The position numbers and the translations under genes are program-made. From an uncultured Bacteroidota bacterium (GTDB lineage Bacteria > Bacteroidota > Bacteroidia > Chitinophagales > Chitinophagaceae): a DNA stretch of 6,663 nt. Position 1 is the first letter of the stretch. Each line of letters opens with the position of its first letter. Below the pieces are notes generated by a model, which was not told the DNA's origin, ran no database searches, and was given only the letters and a program-made list of their open reading frames with translations. Shown here piece by piece: positions 1 to 5,387 of this stretch. The stretch covers positions 1-6,663 of the forward strand of contig CAIWHI010000904.1 in the NCBI GenBank assembly GCA_903912435.1, read 5' to 3'.

Positions 1-284
1 CCCTTGATAACCTGGTTGAGCGGAAAGGCAGCTGGTTGGCCACGATTTACCGAGCTGTCAAAAACCTTGCTATCAATCAGGGTGCCATGGTAATGGCAGG
101 TAACCTTACTTGTTGGGCCTGGTTTAGGGCCACTGCCTGCTACCAGAATTTCGTATTGCAAGCCACTTGGCAATTCAGTTACCCCTTCTTTTTGTTTATT
201 GGCTGCCAAAAAATCCTGACCTGTTTTTAGATTATTGGCAGCTTTATCAGCATTCATTTTAAATAGTCTGTCAGCTATACTCAT
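1..284 (-). CDS. FKBP-type peptidyl-prolyl cis-trans isomerase, N-terminal part (runs off the left edge)
   Basis: The minus strand is open from an ATG at 284-282 to the window edge, giving the first 94 residues. The protein begins MSIADRLFKMNADKAANNLK, and residues 1-35 form a polar, lysine-rich helical lead-in like the N-terminal arm of FKBP22/Mip-type proteins. The FKBP fold starts near residue 38 (SGLQYEIL). Residues 61-78 carry the family signature with Y65, G67, D71, F75 and D76; by comparison with human FKBP12, Y65, F75 and D76 correspond to pocket residues Y26, F36 and D37. The window ends after QVIK, just before the conserved tryptophan of the pocket floor. The family catalyses proline cis-trans isomerisation and assists protein folding. 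No signal peptide is visible, so a cytoplasmic product is the simplest reading, although a downstream ATG (257-255) also exists. There is no clear Shine-Dalgarno sequence. The family assignment is secure; the subfamily and cell location are inferred. Confidence 0.9.
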   Translation of the reverse strand, partial: MSIADRLFKMNADKAANNLKTGQDFLAANKQKEGVTELPSGLQYEILVAGSGPKPGPTSKVTCHYHGTLIDSKVFDSSVNRGQPAAFPLNQVIK

Positions 285-403
285 TTTAGTTTTTTTGGTA
301 AAAATAAGGAACAGTATGAAATAAAGATATGGTTATTGGTTTCAAGAACTTTTTTGGAAATTGCCAACTTGAAAAATTGAGCCGTTGTTGGGAATGTATC
401 CTA

Positions 404-411
404 CAAACATA
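404..411 (-). promoter_or_regulatory. Possible -7 box upstream of the FKBP gene
   Basis: The minus strand reads TATGTTTG, an exact match to the Bacteroidota -7 element TAnnTTTG. It would give a leader of about 115 bases for the FKBP gene. No TTG is seen at the usual spacing upstream, so this is weak. A nearer, imperfect candidate, TATCTTTA, lies at 329-322. The rest of 285-434 holds no gene and no convincing terminator for the 84-residue gene upstream. Confidence 0.3.
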
Positions 412-434
412 TAGGTAAGGCTTTTCGGCAGGCA

Positions 435-689
435 TTAATCTCTAATAATTACACCGTTTTTGCAACCTTGCTTCCTTGCTTCGTTAATCAATTCGTCAAT
501 TTCTGATGCAGATAAGTTGTGCGGTACTATCGAGGCATCAAGTTCACGGGCCAAGGTGGATAGTCTTTCCTTATTGAGTTGAATCCAAAGTAACTTTTGT
601 TCAGACTCCGTCATCTTATTAATATCATCGACCAACAAAGCAAAAGTTGATGGGCCATGGTTATTCTGTAATGATTTGGCTGCATTCAT
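435..689 (-). CDS. Small 84-residue hypothetical protein, possibly antitoxin-like
   Basis: This 84-residue protein starts at ATG 689-687 and stops at TAA 437-435. It is soluble, mostly helical by composition, and has no signal peptide or membrane segment. Residues about 24-47 (INKMTESEQKLLWIQLNKER) form an amphipathic stretch, followed by LARELDASIVPHNLSASEID (residues 46-65) and a charged helix ending in INEARKQ. This layout (a helix with T/S-E-x-E-Q, an LD-S-V-P segment, then SxxEIDxxxxEAR) resembles, from memory, small proteins that precede PIN-domain toxins in Bacteroidota. That is an impression, not a domain match. No toxin gene follows: only 150 bases separate it from the FKBP gene. A strong own promoter (704-735), placed just ahead of the ATG, supports a real gene. 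Function unknown. Confidence 0.7.
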   Translation of the reverse strand: MNAAKSLQNNHGPSTFALLVDDINKMTESEQKLLWIQLNKERLSTLARELDASIVPHNLSASEIDELINEARKQGCKNGVIIRD

Positions 690-703
690 AATATTGCTTT
701 ATA

Positions 704-735
704 CAAATTTACAGGATATTTATTGAAAACGCCAA
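704..735 (-). promoter_or_regulatory. Promoter of the 84-residue gene (TTG-21-TAnnTTTG)
   Basis: On the minus strand a -33 TTG (735-733) is followed after 21 bases by TAAATTTG (711-704), an exact match to the Bacteroidota -7 consensus. The same 21-base spacing occurs at the rplS promoter. Transcription should begin around 698-700, so the leader before ATG 689 would be only about ten bases. Confidence 0.6.
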
Positions 736-887
736 AAGACAAAACCAAGTATACAATGTCTAAATGTATCCAAAAACCAAATCGTTAATGAGCTATTTTA
801 TTAACCCACAATCAATAAAGCAGTTGCCCTTCAAAAAATAATATCCCTAATTCTAGCGATTTGTTAAATCTGGCACGGAATTTTCTG

Positions 888-895
888 TAATTTTT
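888..895 (+). promoter_or_regulatory. Weak candidate -7 box for the 203-residue gene
   Basis: TAATTTTT at 888-895 matches TAnnTTTG except for its last base and lies 13 bases before the ATG at 909. A TTG at 861-863 sits upstream, but with a 24-base spacer, longer than at the better promoters in this window. The position fits the short-leader pattern of neighbouring genes; the sequence match is imperfect. Confidence 0.25.
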
Positions 896-908
896 ATAAA
901 ACCTAATT

Positions 909-1520
909 ATGATAACTGATAACCACTATCTGGTAGCAGAGCAACTGGAAGGACTGGAAAAAGACATCAACCAGAGCATCCTTACTGATACTATCGAAGA
1001 TGCCGAAGATTTTTTTGTAGATGCCAAAGAACGATTGCTGGATGTAAATAACTGGAAAAGATACGGCGGTGCAGGCATGCCGGAATTTTCCATACTCGAC
1101 CATCATGGCAACCCAATAAGCCGACGTGCCCACAAGGGTGACTATATTAAGGTAATCCCCTTAAATAATCCTGATTTTGATGCTCATACACCTGTTTGGG
1201 TTGCGATAGAAGCCATTGAATATGACGACTACCCCGATCTTAGTGCCGAATCCTTTGCTATCAGAGTTAGGCAATCTATGCAACCGGTTAATAATGGCAA
1301 CAATTTGCAGGATATCCATGCCAACCAAACTGCAACGAGCACCTTAGTTATTGAACGAACAGGAAAAAAACTGGCAGCCAATTACCATAGCCGTAATGAT
1401 ATGGCCGAAATGGCAGTGGGATTGTATGTAGATGAACAATCAATAAAACCCAATACCAGCACATGGATGGGCATATCAGATGTACAGTGTACCAATTTAT
1501 TGAAGGGGTTTATCAGGTAA
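909..1520 (+). CDS. Conserved-looking hypothetical protein, 203 residues, cytoplasmic
   Basis: I do not recognise this protein as a member of a named family. It is acidic and soluble, with no signal peptide, membrane helix or obvious catalytic motif. Residues 1-45 form a helical segment (VAEQLEGLEKDIN, then FFVDAKERLLDVNNW). Residues 57-125 look like a compact beta-rich domain: PEFSILDHHGNPI, then KGDYIKVIPLN at 76-86, VWVAIEAIEYDD at 96-107, and SFAIRVRQS at 115-123. The C-terminal third holds TATSTLVIERTGKKLAANYH (131-150), then HSRNDMAEMAVGLYVDEQ. It has one cysteine, C194. The start at 909 follows an AT-rich leader without a Shine-Dalgarno sequence and is the first ATG after the weak promoter at 888-895. 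Its divergent neighbour is the 84-residue gene, 219 bases away; I see no functional link. Coding status is supported by length and coherent composition. Confidence 0.75.
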   Translation: MITDNHYLVAEQLEGLEKDINQSILTDTIEDAEDFFVDAKERLLDVNNWKRYGGAGMPEFSILDHHGNPISRRAHKGDYIKVIPLNNPDFDAHTPVWVAIEAIEYDDYPDLSAESFAIRVRQSMQPVNNGNNLQDIHANQTATSTLVIERTGKKLAANYHSRNDMAEMAVGLYVDEQSIKPNTSTWMGISDVQCTNLLKGFIR

Positions 1521-1592
1521 ACTAAATATAGTATCACCAAGATGCAAAATGGTGAAATAATGAGTAAGTTGCATAATTCCCTAATGAATACG

Positions 1593-1613
1593 AAAAAAGA
1601 CTCCATAGGAGTC
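1593..1613 (-). terminator. Intrinsic terminator, minus strand (second one downstream of rplS)
   Basis: On the minus strand the stem GACTCC (1613-1608), loop TAT and GGAGTC (1604-1599) run directly into six T residues (1598-1593). This is a textbook rho-independent terminator reading leftwards. It lies about 115 bases beyond the rplS terminator, with no gene between them. In the plus-strand transcript the same hairpin forms but has no following U run. Confidence 0.7.
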
Positions 1614-1727
1614 AAAGCTTTGTAGCAAACAATTTCAGAAAGGCGTTAACACCGATTTATCGGTGTAACTCATTATTGAATCCACTTAAGGATTCTTAGG
1701 CATATAAAAACCTTCACTTACACCAAT
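1614..1727 (-). other. Structured non-coding interval between two minus-strand terminators
   Basis: This stretch has no credible gene but two clear hairpins. One pairs GTT plus ACACCGA (1645-1647, 1649-1655) with TCGGTGT plus AAC (1660-1669), leaving a four-base loop and one bulged A. The other pairs GAATCC (1678-1683) with GGATTC (1690-1695) around a six-base loop. Flanked on the minus strand by terminators on both sides, it could be a small RNA or a structured 3' tail of readthrough rplS transcripts. No TAnnTTTG promoter is visible for it on the minus strand, so a dedicated RNA gene is only a possibility. Confidence 0.3.
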
Positions 1728-1760
1728 AAAAAAAGAAGGACACATATAAATGCATCCTTC
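1728..1760 (-). terminator. rplS: Intrinsic terminator of rplS
   Basis: On the minus strand GAAGGA (1760-1755) pairs with TCCTTC (1740-1735), followed by seven T residues (1734-1728). Inside the stem, T-G-CAT can pair with ATG-T-G (two wobbles), closing to a TTAT loop, so the helix is about 11 base pairs. It begins 23 bases after the rplS stop codon, the expected place. Confidence 0.85.
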
Positions 1761-1782
1761 AATGAATGATTTGGATAAGATA

Positions 1783-2151
1783 TTATTTCCTTGCTGTAGC
1801 GTGGATTTGTTTCTTTTCCTTGATACGTGCAGATTTACCTGAACGCTCACGGAGATAGAACAACTTAGCACGACGTACACGTCCGGCTTTGTGTAATACT
1901 ATAGATTCGATATTTGGCGAATAGAGTGGGAACAATCGTTCTACACCTATTCCGTCAGATATTTTACGAACTGTAAAAGTAGCGGTATATCCACGTCCCT
2001 GGCGCTTTAAAACGTCGCCCTTGAACGACTGGATACGCTCTTTGTTACCTTCCACAATTTTATAGTTAACCGTGATGTTATCGCCGGCCTTAAATTTAGG
2101 GTATTCCTTTTTTCCTGTAAGCTGCTCGTGAACAAAAGCTACTGCATCCAT
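1783..2151 (-). CDS. rplS: 50S ribosomal protein L19
   Basis: The 122-residue product, beginning MDAVAFVHEQL, is ribosomal protein L19, a structural protein of the large subunit at the interface with the 30S subunit. Family features are plain: FKAGDNITVNYKI, then IQSFKGDVLKRQGRGYTATF, GIGVERLFPLYSPNIESI, and the basic KAGRVRRAKLFYLRERSGKSARI. The length is slightly above the usual 115 or so because of a short basic C-terminal tail (KEKKQIHATARK). The frame is open further upstream to a TTG at 2175, but that codon lies inside the -7 promoter box, so ATG 2151-2149 is the start. There is no Shine-Dalgarno sequence. The gene stands alone with its own promoter and terminator, instead of sitting with rpsP-rimM-trmD as in Escherichia coli. 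Confidence 0.97.
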   Translation of the reverse strand: MDAVAFVHEQLTGKKEYPKFKAGDNITVNYKIVEGNKERIQSFKGDVLKRQGRGYTATFTVRKISDGIGVERLFPLYSPNIESIVLHKAGRVRRAKLFYLRERSGKSARIKEKKQIHATARK

Positions 2152-2172
2152 TGTTATAAATTTTTCGGACTG

Positions 2173-2204
2173 CAAAGGTAATGGAAAAATTATGTTTTAC
2201 ACAA
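2173..2204 (-). promoter_or_regulatory. rplS: rplS promoter (TTG-21-TACCTTTG)
   Basis: The minus strand carries a -33 TTG (2204-2202), a 21-base spacer and TACCTTTG (2180-2173), an exact TAnnTTTG match. A T-rich run lies just upstream of the -33 element. Predicted transcription starts near 2168, giving a leader of roughly 17 bases to ATG 2151. This is the best promoter in the window and also decides the rplS start codon. Confidence 0.8.
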
Positions 2205-2433
2205 AAAAAATATCTTTTATTCTGTGAGATTGCTAATTTTTCATGAAATATTGCCTAAAACAGCGCTTATAGTGCAAATTTAAACCATTTTCTCCGAAAT
2301 TACTATACCCAATCTCCCTTATAACTTTGACCAGGGGATAGTAAATTATTTCTTTGACCTATTATCCCACCATTATTTAATAATAAAGGTGCCCTAAAAT
2401 TACTCCCAAACAGGTTTAAAGCAATTTTTCCCT
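2205..2433. other. Divergent intergenic region between rplS and the Ig-like gene
   Basis: No gene is visible in this AT-rich stretch. It contains a second TAnnTTTG match, TAACTTTG at 2322-2329 (plus), about 120 bases before the next gene and without a good -33 element. It also holds a possible nine-pair hairpin (one wobble) between GGGATAGTA (2335-2343) and TATTATCCC (2360-2368). TTTGACC occurs twice, at 2326-2332 and 2353-2359. None of these is convincing on its own. Confidence 0.3.
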
Positions 2434-2441
2434 TATTTTTG
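2434..2441 (+). promoter_or_regulatory. -7 box of the Ig-like T9SS substrate gene
   Basis: TATTTTTG at 2434-2441 exactly matches TAnnTTTG. Together with the two bases before it, the sequence CTTATTTTTG is identical to the one ahead of lptE. No good TTG is seen at the -33 position. Transcription would begin near 2446-2448, only a few bases before ATG 2452 and about 17 before ATG 2464. Confidence 0.55.
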
Positions 2442-2451
2442 TATCAATAAA

Positions 2452-4089
2452 ATGTATTCTATAATGAAGAACCTGTATCTCGCTGTCTTGCTATTATTGG
2501 TGTCTACCTTTAGTTACGGTATAATTGGACCAATAACAGGCGGACCTGATGTATGTCTGCATACCATTATACATCTTAGCGATACTTCAGCAGGGGGAGT
2601 TTGGACCAGCTCTAATCCCGGTGTTGCCACTATTGGTTCTGCCACTGGTGATGTCACTGGATTGATTGTTGGCACTACTACTATTGTATACACTGTAGGT
2701 GTGAGCTCTACAAGCAAGGTAATTCGGGTTATTGGTCTTCCTACTATTTATAATGTTACCGGAGGTGGTAGTTATTGTTCAGGTGGCACAGGTGTGCATA
2801 TTGGTTTGTCGGGTTCAGCCACAGGGGTTAGTTATTACTTATATAGGGGCACATCAGTTACCGGCCCGGTGGCTGGCACAGGTATTCCACTCGATTTCGG
2901 TCTGATGTCTATTGCAGGCACCTATACAGTTGTGGGCACCAGCGCATCCACCGGATGCTCTATAAGTATGGCCGACAGTGCTGTTGTTGCCATCATCCCT
3001 CCATTATTGCCTGTAGCCGGAATTACAATAACTCCTGGCGATTCAGTTTGTATTGGCACCTCATGTACCTACCATGCAACTGCCATTAACGGAGGGACAT
3101 CACCTATATACCAATGGATAATAAATGGCGTGGCAGCCGGGGCTGGACCTACTTATACCTTTGTACCGGCAAATGGCGACCGGGTAAAAGTAAAACTTAC
3201 CAGTAATGCTATGTGCGCAGCACCTACTGTTGTTTACGACTCATTAATTATGCATGTAATCTCCCGCCATGCACCCATTGCCACGCTTAGCGCCACACCC
3301 AATGACACCATTTGTCAGCATTTCCCTGTCACAGTATCTGTCACACCTACATATGGCGGCACCGCACCTACTTATAAATGGTTATTTAATAATAGTATAG
3401 TTGCCACTACTGGCACTTCCTATTCCTGCTATCCTGCCAATGGCGATTCTGTCACCTGCATTATTCATAGTAATTACAATTGTCTCCTGGTAGATTCATC
3501 AATAAGTATTCCATTAAAAATAACCGCCTTACCACCGGTATTCCCTACATTTTATATTGATGCCTATCCTGGCTACAATATTAAGCCTGGCCAGATATTG
3601 ATGCTGAGTGCCGTTATTACATCAGCAGCTACTAATTTGAGCTACCAATGGTATGTGAACCGGGTAGCCATACCCACTGCCATACACGATACATTTATAT
3701 ATAATCACTTTGACTCTACAGGGATAGATTCTGTAAGTTGTGTAGTGACAAGTGAGGGGCTTTGCACCATAACCACTGCCAATTGGGCAATGATTACAGT
3801 AAGTGATGCATCGGTCAATCAGGTGAATATTTCTGATAATATCCTGCTATATCCTAACCCCAATAATGGCCAATTCAACCTTAAAGGCCCCATGGCTTAT
3901 AACCATATTCAACTTGAAATTGCAGATATGCTGGGCCAGATTATTTACCGCCAGAATATAGACGTAAACAATAGCCACCTCGACCAGAATTTCATCATGC
4001 CCGATAATTTAACCAATGGGATTTACAGGCTCATTCTGCATACAGGTGATGGGAAATTCGCCACGTGGCCAATGGGATTAAGGAGATAA
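2452..4089 (+). CDS. Secreted multi-domain Ig-like/PKD-like protein with T9SS type A sorting domain
   Basis: This 545-residue protein is probably exported and then carried across the outer membrane by the type IX secretion system. Residues 5-23 (MKNLYLAVLLLLVSTFSYG) are a signal peptide; the ATG at 2464 (residue 5) may be the true start, since ATG 2452 lies almost at the predicted transcription start. Residues 28-93 resemble a bacterial Ig-like (Big_2) module (VWTSSNPGVATIGSATGDVTG). Residues 96-182 resemble the Ig-like repeat of Bacteroidota adhesins (YCSGGTGVHIGLSGSATGV, then YYLYRG). Three related modules follow at about 186-270, 274-358 and 361-450, sharing Y-x-W and PANGD motifs and cysteine pairs. 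Residues 464-545 form the sorting domain: YPNPNNGQF (467-475), DMLGQ (492-496) and NGIYRL (522-527). The exact C-terminus, MGLRR, is unusual for this domain. A surface adhesin or matrix role is inferred; the ligand is unknown. Confidence 0.9.
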   Translation: MYSIMKNLYLAVLLLLVSTFSYGIIGPITGGPDVCLHTIIHLSDTSAGGVWTSSNPGVATIGSATGDVTGLIVGTTTIVYTVGVSSTSKVIRVIGLPTIYNVTGGGSYCSGGTGVHIGLSGSATGVSYYLYRGTSVTGPVAGTGIPLDFGLMSIAGTYTVVGTSASTGCSISMADSAVVAIIPPLLPVAGITITPGDSVCIGTSCTYHATAINGGTSPIYQWIINGVAAGAGPTYTFVPANGDRVKVKLTSNAMCAAPTVVYDSLIMHVISRHAPIATLSATPNDTICQHFPVTVSVTPTYGGTAPTYKWLFNNSIVATTGTSYSCYPANGDSVTCIIHSNYNCLLVDSSISIPLKITALPPVFPTFYIDAYPGYNIKPGQILMLSAVITSAATNLSYQWYVNRVAIPTAIHDTFIYNHFDSTGIDSVSCVVTSEGLCTITTANWAMITVSDASVNQVNISDNILLYPNPNNGQFNLKGPMAYNHIQLEIADMLGQIIYRQNIDVNNSHLDQNFIMPDNLTNGIYRLILHTGDGKFATWPMGLRR

Positions 4090-4107
4090 TATTAGGAATA
4101 GCTAATA
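4090..4107 (+). other. Weak hairpin just after the Ig-like gene
   Basis: TATTAG (4090-4095) can pair with CTAATA (4102-4107) across a six-base loop, immediately after the stop codon. It is AT-rich and has no T run behind it, so it is at most a weak terminator. Readthrough into the next T9SS gene, 109 bases downstream, is therefore possible. Confidence 0.25.
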
Positions 4108-4147
4108 CTTAAGGTCTTAAATATCATAACAAAGTATTTCTTTATAA

Positions 4148-4182
4148 TTGTTACCTCATTTTAATTAAATGAGGTACATTTG
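4148..4182 (+). promoter_or_regulatory. Promoter of the 359-residue T9SS substrate gene
   Basis: TACATTTG at 4175-4182 is an exact TAnnTTTG match. A TTG at 4148-4150 could be the -33 element but lies 24 bases away, longer than the 20-21 seen elsewhere here. Transcription would begin near 4188, about ten bases before ATG 4199. The spacer is filled by a perfect inverted repeat. Confidence 0.55.
4152..4176. repeat. Perfect 10-bp inverted repeat inside a promoter spacer
   Basis: The arms TACCTCATTT (4152-4161) and AAATGAGGTA (4167-4176) are perfect reverse complements separated by five bases (TAATT). The right arm contributes the first two bases of the -7 box. Neither strand has a T run after the repeat, so a terminator is unlikely. 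An operator for a dimeric regulator, or a cruciform element, is the better reading, by inference. Confidence 0.6.
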
Positions 4183-4198
4183 AAAAAAAACATTTGTT

Positions 4199-5278
4199 AT
4201 GAAAAGATTACTACTACTTGCATCCACCCTTTTACTATTTATTACCTCTCAGGCTCAAATAAGTATTACTGCTAGCGATATGCCAGTAGCAGGTGATACT
4301 TTAAGATACAGTAATGCTTCACCGGCAGGTTCAACCATAAACCTCAATGATACTGGCACTAATATTGCCTGGAATTTTGCACTTACATCCCTCAATCAGG
4401 GTATTGATAGTTACCTCACTGCTTCGCAGGTTAGTCTTTTATACACCTTCCTTATTGGGCCTACAGCAATTGGGTATAAAGTAGCTGATAGCTTCCCAGG
4501 TTTAGGAGCCTTATTACCTGTATCTATCAAGAGTTTATATACCTTTTTCGAAACCAAATCCGGCCCATCAAGGTATCAGGCACAGGCTTTCGCAGCTAAT
4601 ATTGCAGGCATTCCATCTCCATTCAACTATACTACTCCCGATGTTTGGTATTATTTTCCTTTAAATTATTCTAGGCAGGATAGCGGGCAATATTCCCTTA
4701 CAATAAACATACCCTCAGTTGCCAGCCTGAAACAAGCCGGGTACCGCAAATCAAGGGTTGATGGCTGGGGCACTATTGTAACTCCCTACTATACTACACC
4801 TACCAATTGCATAAGGGTAAGACAGGAAAAACACGAAATTGACTCCATTAAATTTGGAACACTTGCATTTGGCGTTCCTGCCAATACAGTAGAATATAAA
4901 TGGCTTGTAAATGGCGACCATTACCCTGCACTATGGGTAACCACAAACGTAACAGGTACTACCGAAACCATTTCACAAATCAGGTACCGCGATCATTACC
5001 GTGATACATCTACCCACGTTAATAATGCTACACCGAATGTAACCAAGGGAATTGCAGTTATAAATGCTTATCCTAATCCATCGGCAACTGGTATCTACAC
5101 CCTTGAAATACCTGAAGGATGGAATAAATACAGTGTTGAAGTATTTGATATGCAATCTAAATTGGTTGCTAATTTTGTAGATACCAAAGAATTAAAATTA
5201 ACAACCATCCCTGGCGGTGAATACCTGGTAAGGGTAATATCGGGCGAGCAAGTAGGGTATGTACATATAACTAAGTAA
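4199..5278 (+). CDS. Secreted protein of unknown function with T9SS type A sorting domain
   Basis: This 359-residue protein has a clean signal peptide, MKRLLLLASTLLLFITSQAQ, with cleavage likely around residues 18-20. The mature N-terminus (ITASDMPVAGDTLRYS, from about residue 23) starts a body of roughly 260 residues without a catalytic motif I recognise. It is rich in aromatic residues and in S/T/N, with a conserved-looking segment YRKSRVDGWGTIVTPYY (182-198) and a single cysteine, C204. Residues about 285-359 form the T9SS type A sorting domain: YPNPSATGIYTLEIP (291-305), VEVFDMQSKLV (313-323), GGEYLVRV (339-346), ending in VHITK, which is typical. It should therefore cross the inner membrane by Sec and the outer membrane by T9SS. 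It lies 109 bases after another T9SS substrate on the same strand, but has its own promoter. Secretion route is well supported; function is unknown. Confidence 0.92.
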   Translation: MKRLLLLASTLLLFITSQAQISITASDMPVAGDTLRYSNASPAGSTINLNDTGTNIAWNFALTSLNQGIDSYLTASQVSLLYTFLIGPTAIGYKVADSFPGLGALLPVSIKSLYTFFETKSGPSRYQAQAFAANIAGIPSPFNYTTPDVWYYFPLNYSRQDSGQYSLTINIPSVASLKQAGYRKSRVDGWGTIVTPYYTTPTNCIRVRQEKHEIDSIKFGTLAFGVPANTVEYKWLVNGDHYPALWVTTNVTGTTETISQIRYRDHYRDTSTHVNNATPNVTKGIAVINAYPNPSATGIYTLEIPEGWNKYSVEVFDMQSKLVANFVDTKELKLTTIPGGEYLVRVISGEQVGYVHITK

Positions 5279-5298
5279 TATTATTATAGGATATTTAT

Positions 5299-5337
5299 CC
5301 ACCGCCGGCAAGACCTTTAAGGTTTTGCCGGCGGTGG
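5299..5337. terminator. Long GC-rich hairpin between convergent genes, probable bidirectional terminator
   Basis: CCACCGCCGGCAA (5299-5311) pairs perfectly with TTGCCGGCGGTGG (5325-5337). The helix continues inward through GACC/GGTT (one G-T wobble), giving at least 17 pairs and a very short loop. It stands out as a GC island in AT-rich DNA. It lies 20 bases after the upstream plus-strand stop and 50 bases beyond the end of the convergent minus-strand gene. The plus side is followed by TGTTTT; the minus side by the AT-rich ATAAATAT. Confidence 0.8.
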
Positions 5338-5387
5338 TGTTTTGGGGAAATGTATGAATATCCTTACAAATCAAGTGCCATAGTTCA

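Noticed and set aside
36..230. Plus-strand open frame of 64 codons
   Set aside because: It is antisense to the clear FKBP coding sequence and has a composition typical of a shadow frame.
1534..1555. Hairpin TCACCA/TGGTGA as a terminator for the 203-residue gene
   Set aside because: The loop is ten bases, the stem only six pairs, and no T run follows.
1382..1615. Minus-strand 77-codon frame with hydrophobic stretches
   Set aside because: It lies mostly opposite the 203-residue gene, its start codon is inside the structured region at the second terminator, and it has no promoter of its own.
1614..1727. Possible tRNA or tmRNA fragment because of GGATTC and paired arms
   Set aside because: The arms do not fold into a cloverleaf, no anticodon arm or CCA-proximal acceptor stem could be found, and no tag-coding frame is evident.
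1686..1880. Minus-strand 64-codon frame
   Set aside because: It overlaps rplS in another frame and runs through the rplS terminator.
2322..2329. TAACTTTG as a main promoter of the Ig-like gene
   Set aside because: It matches the -7 consensus but has no good -33 element and lies far from the start; TATTTTTG at 2434 is better placed. Kept only as a possible second promoter.
2514..2717. Minus-strand frame rich in proline and valine
   Set aside because: It is the antisense shadow of the low-complexity Ig-like coding sequence.
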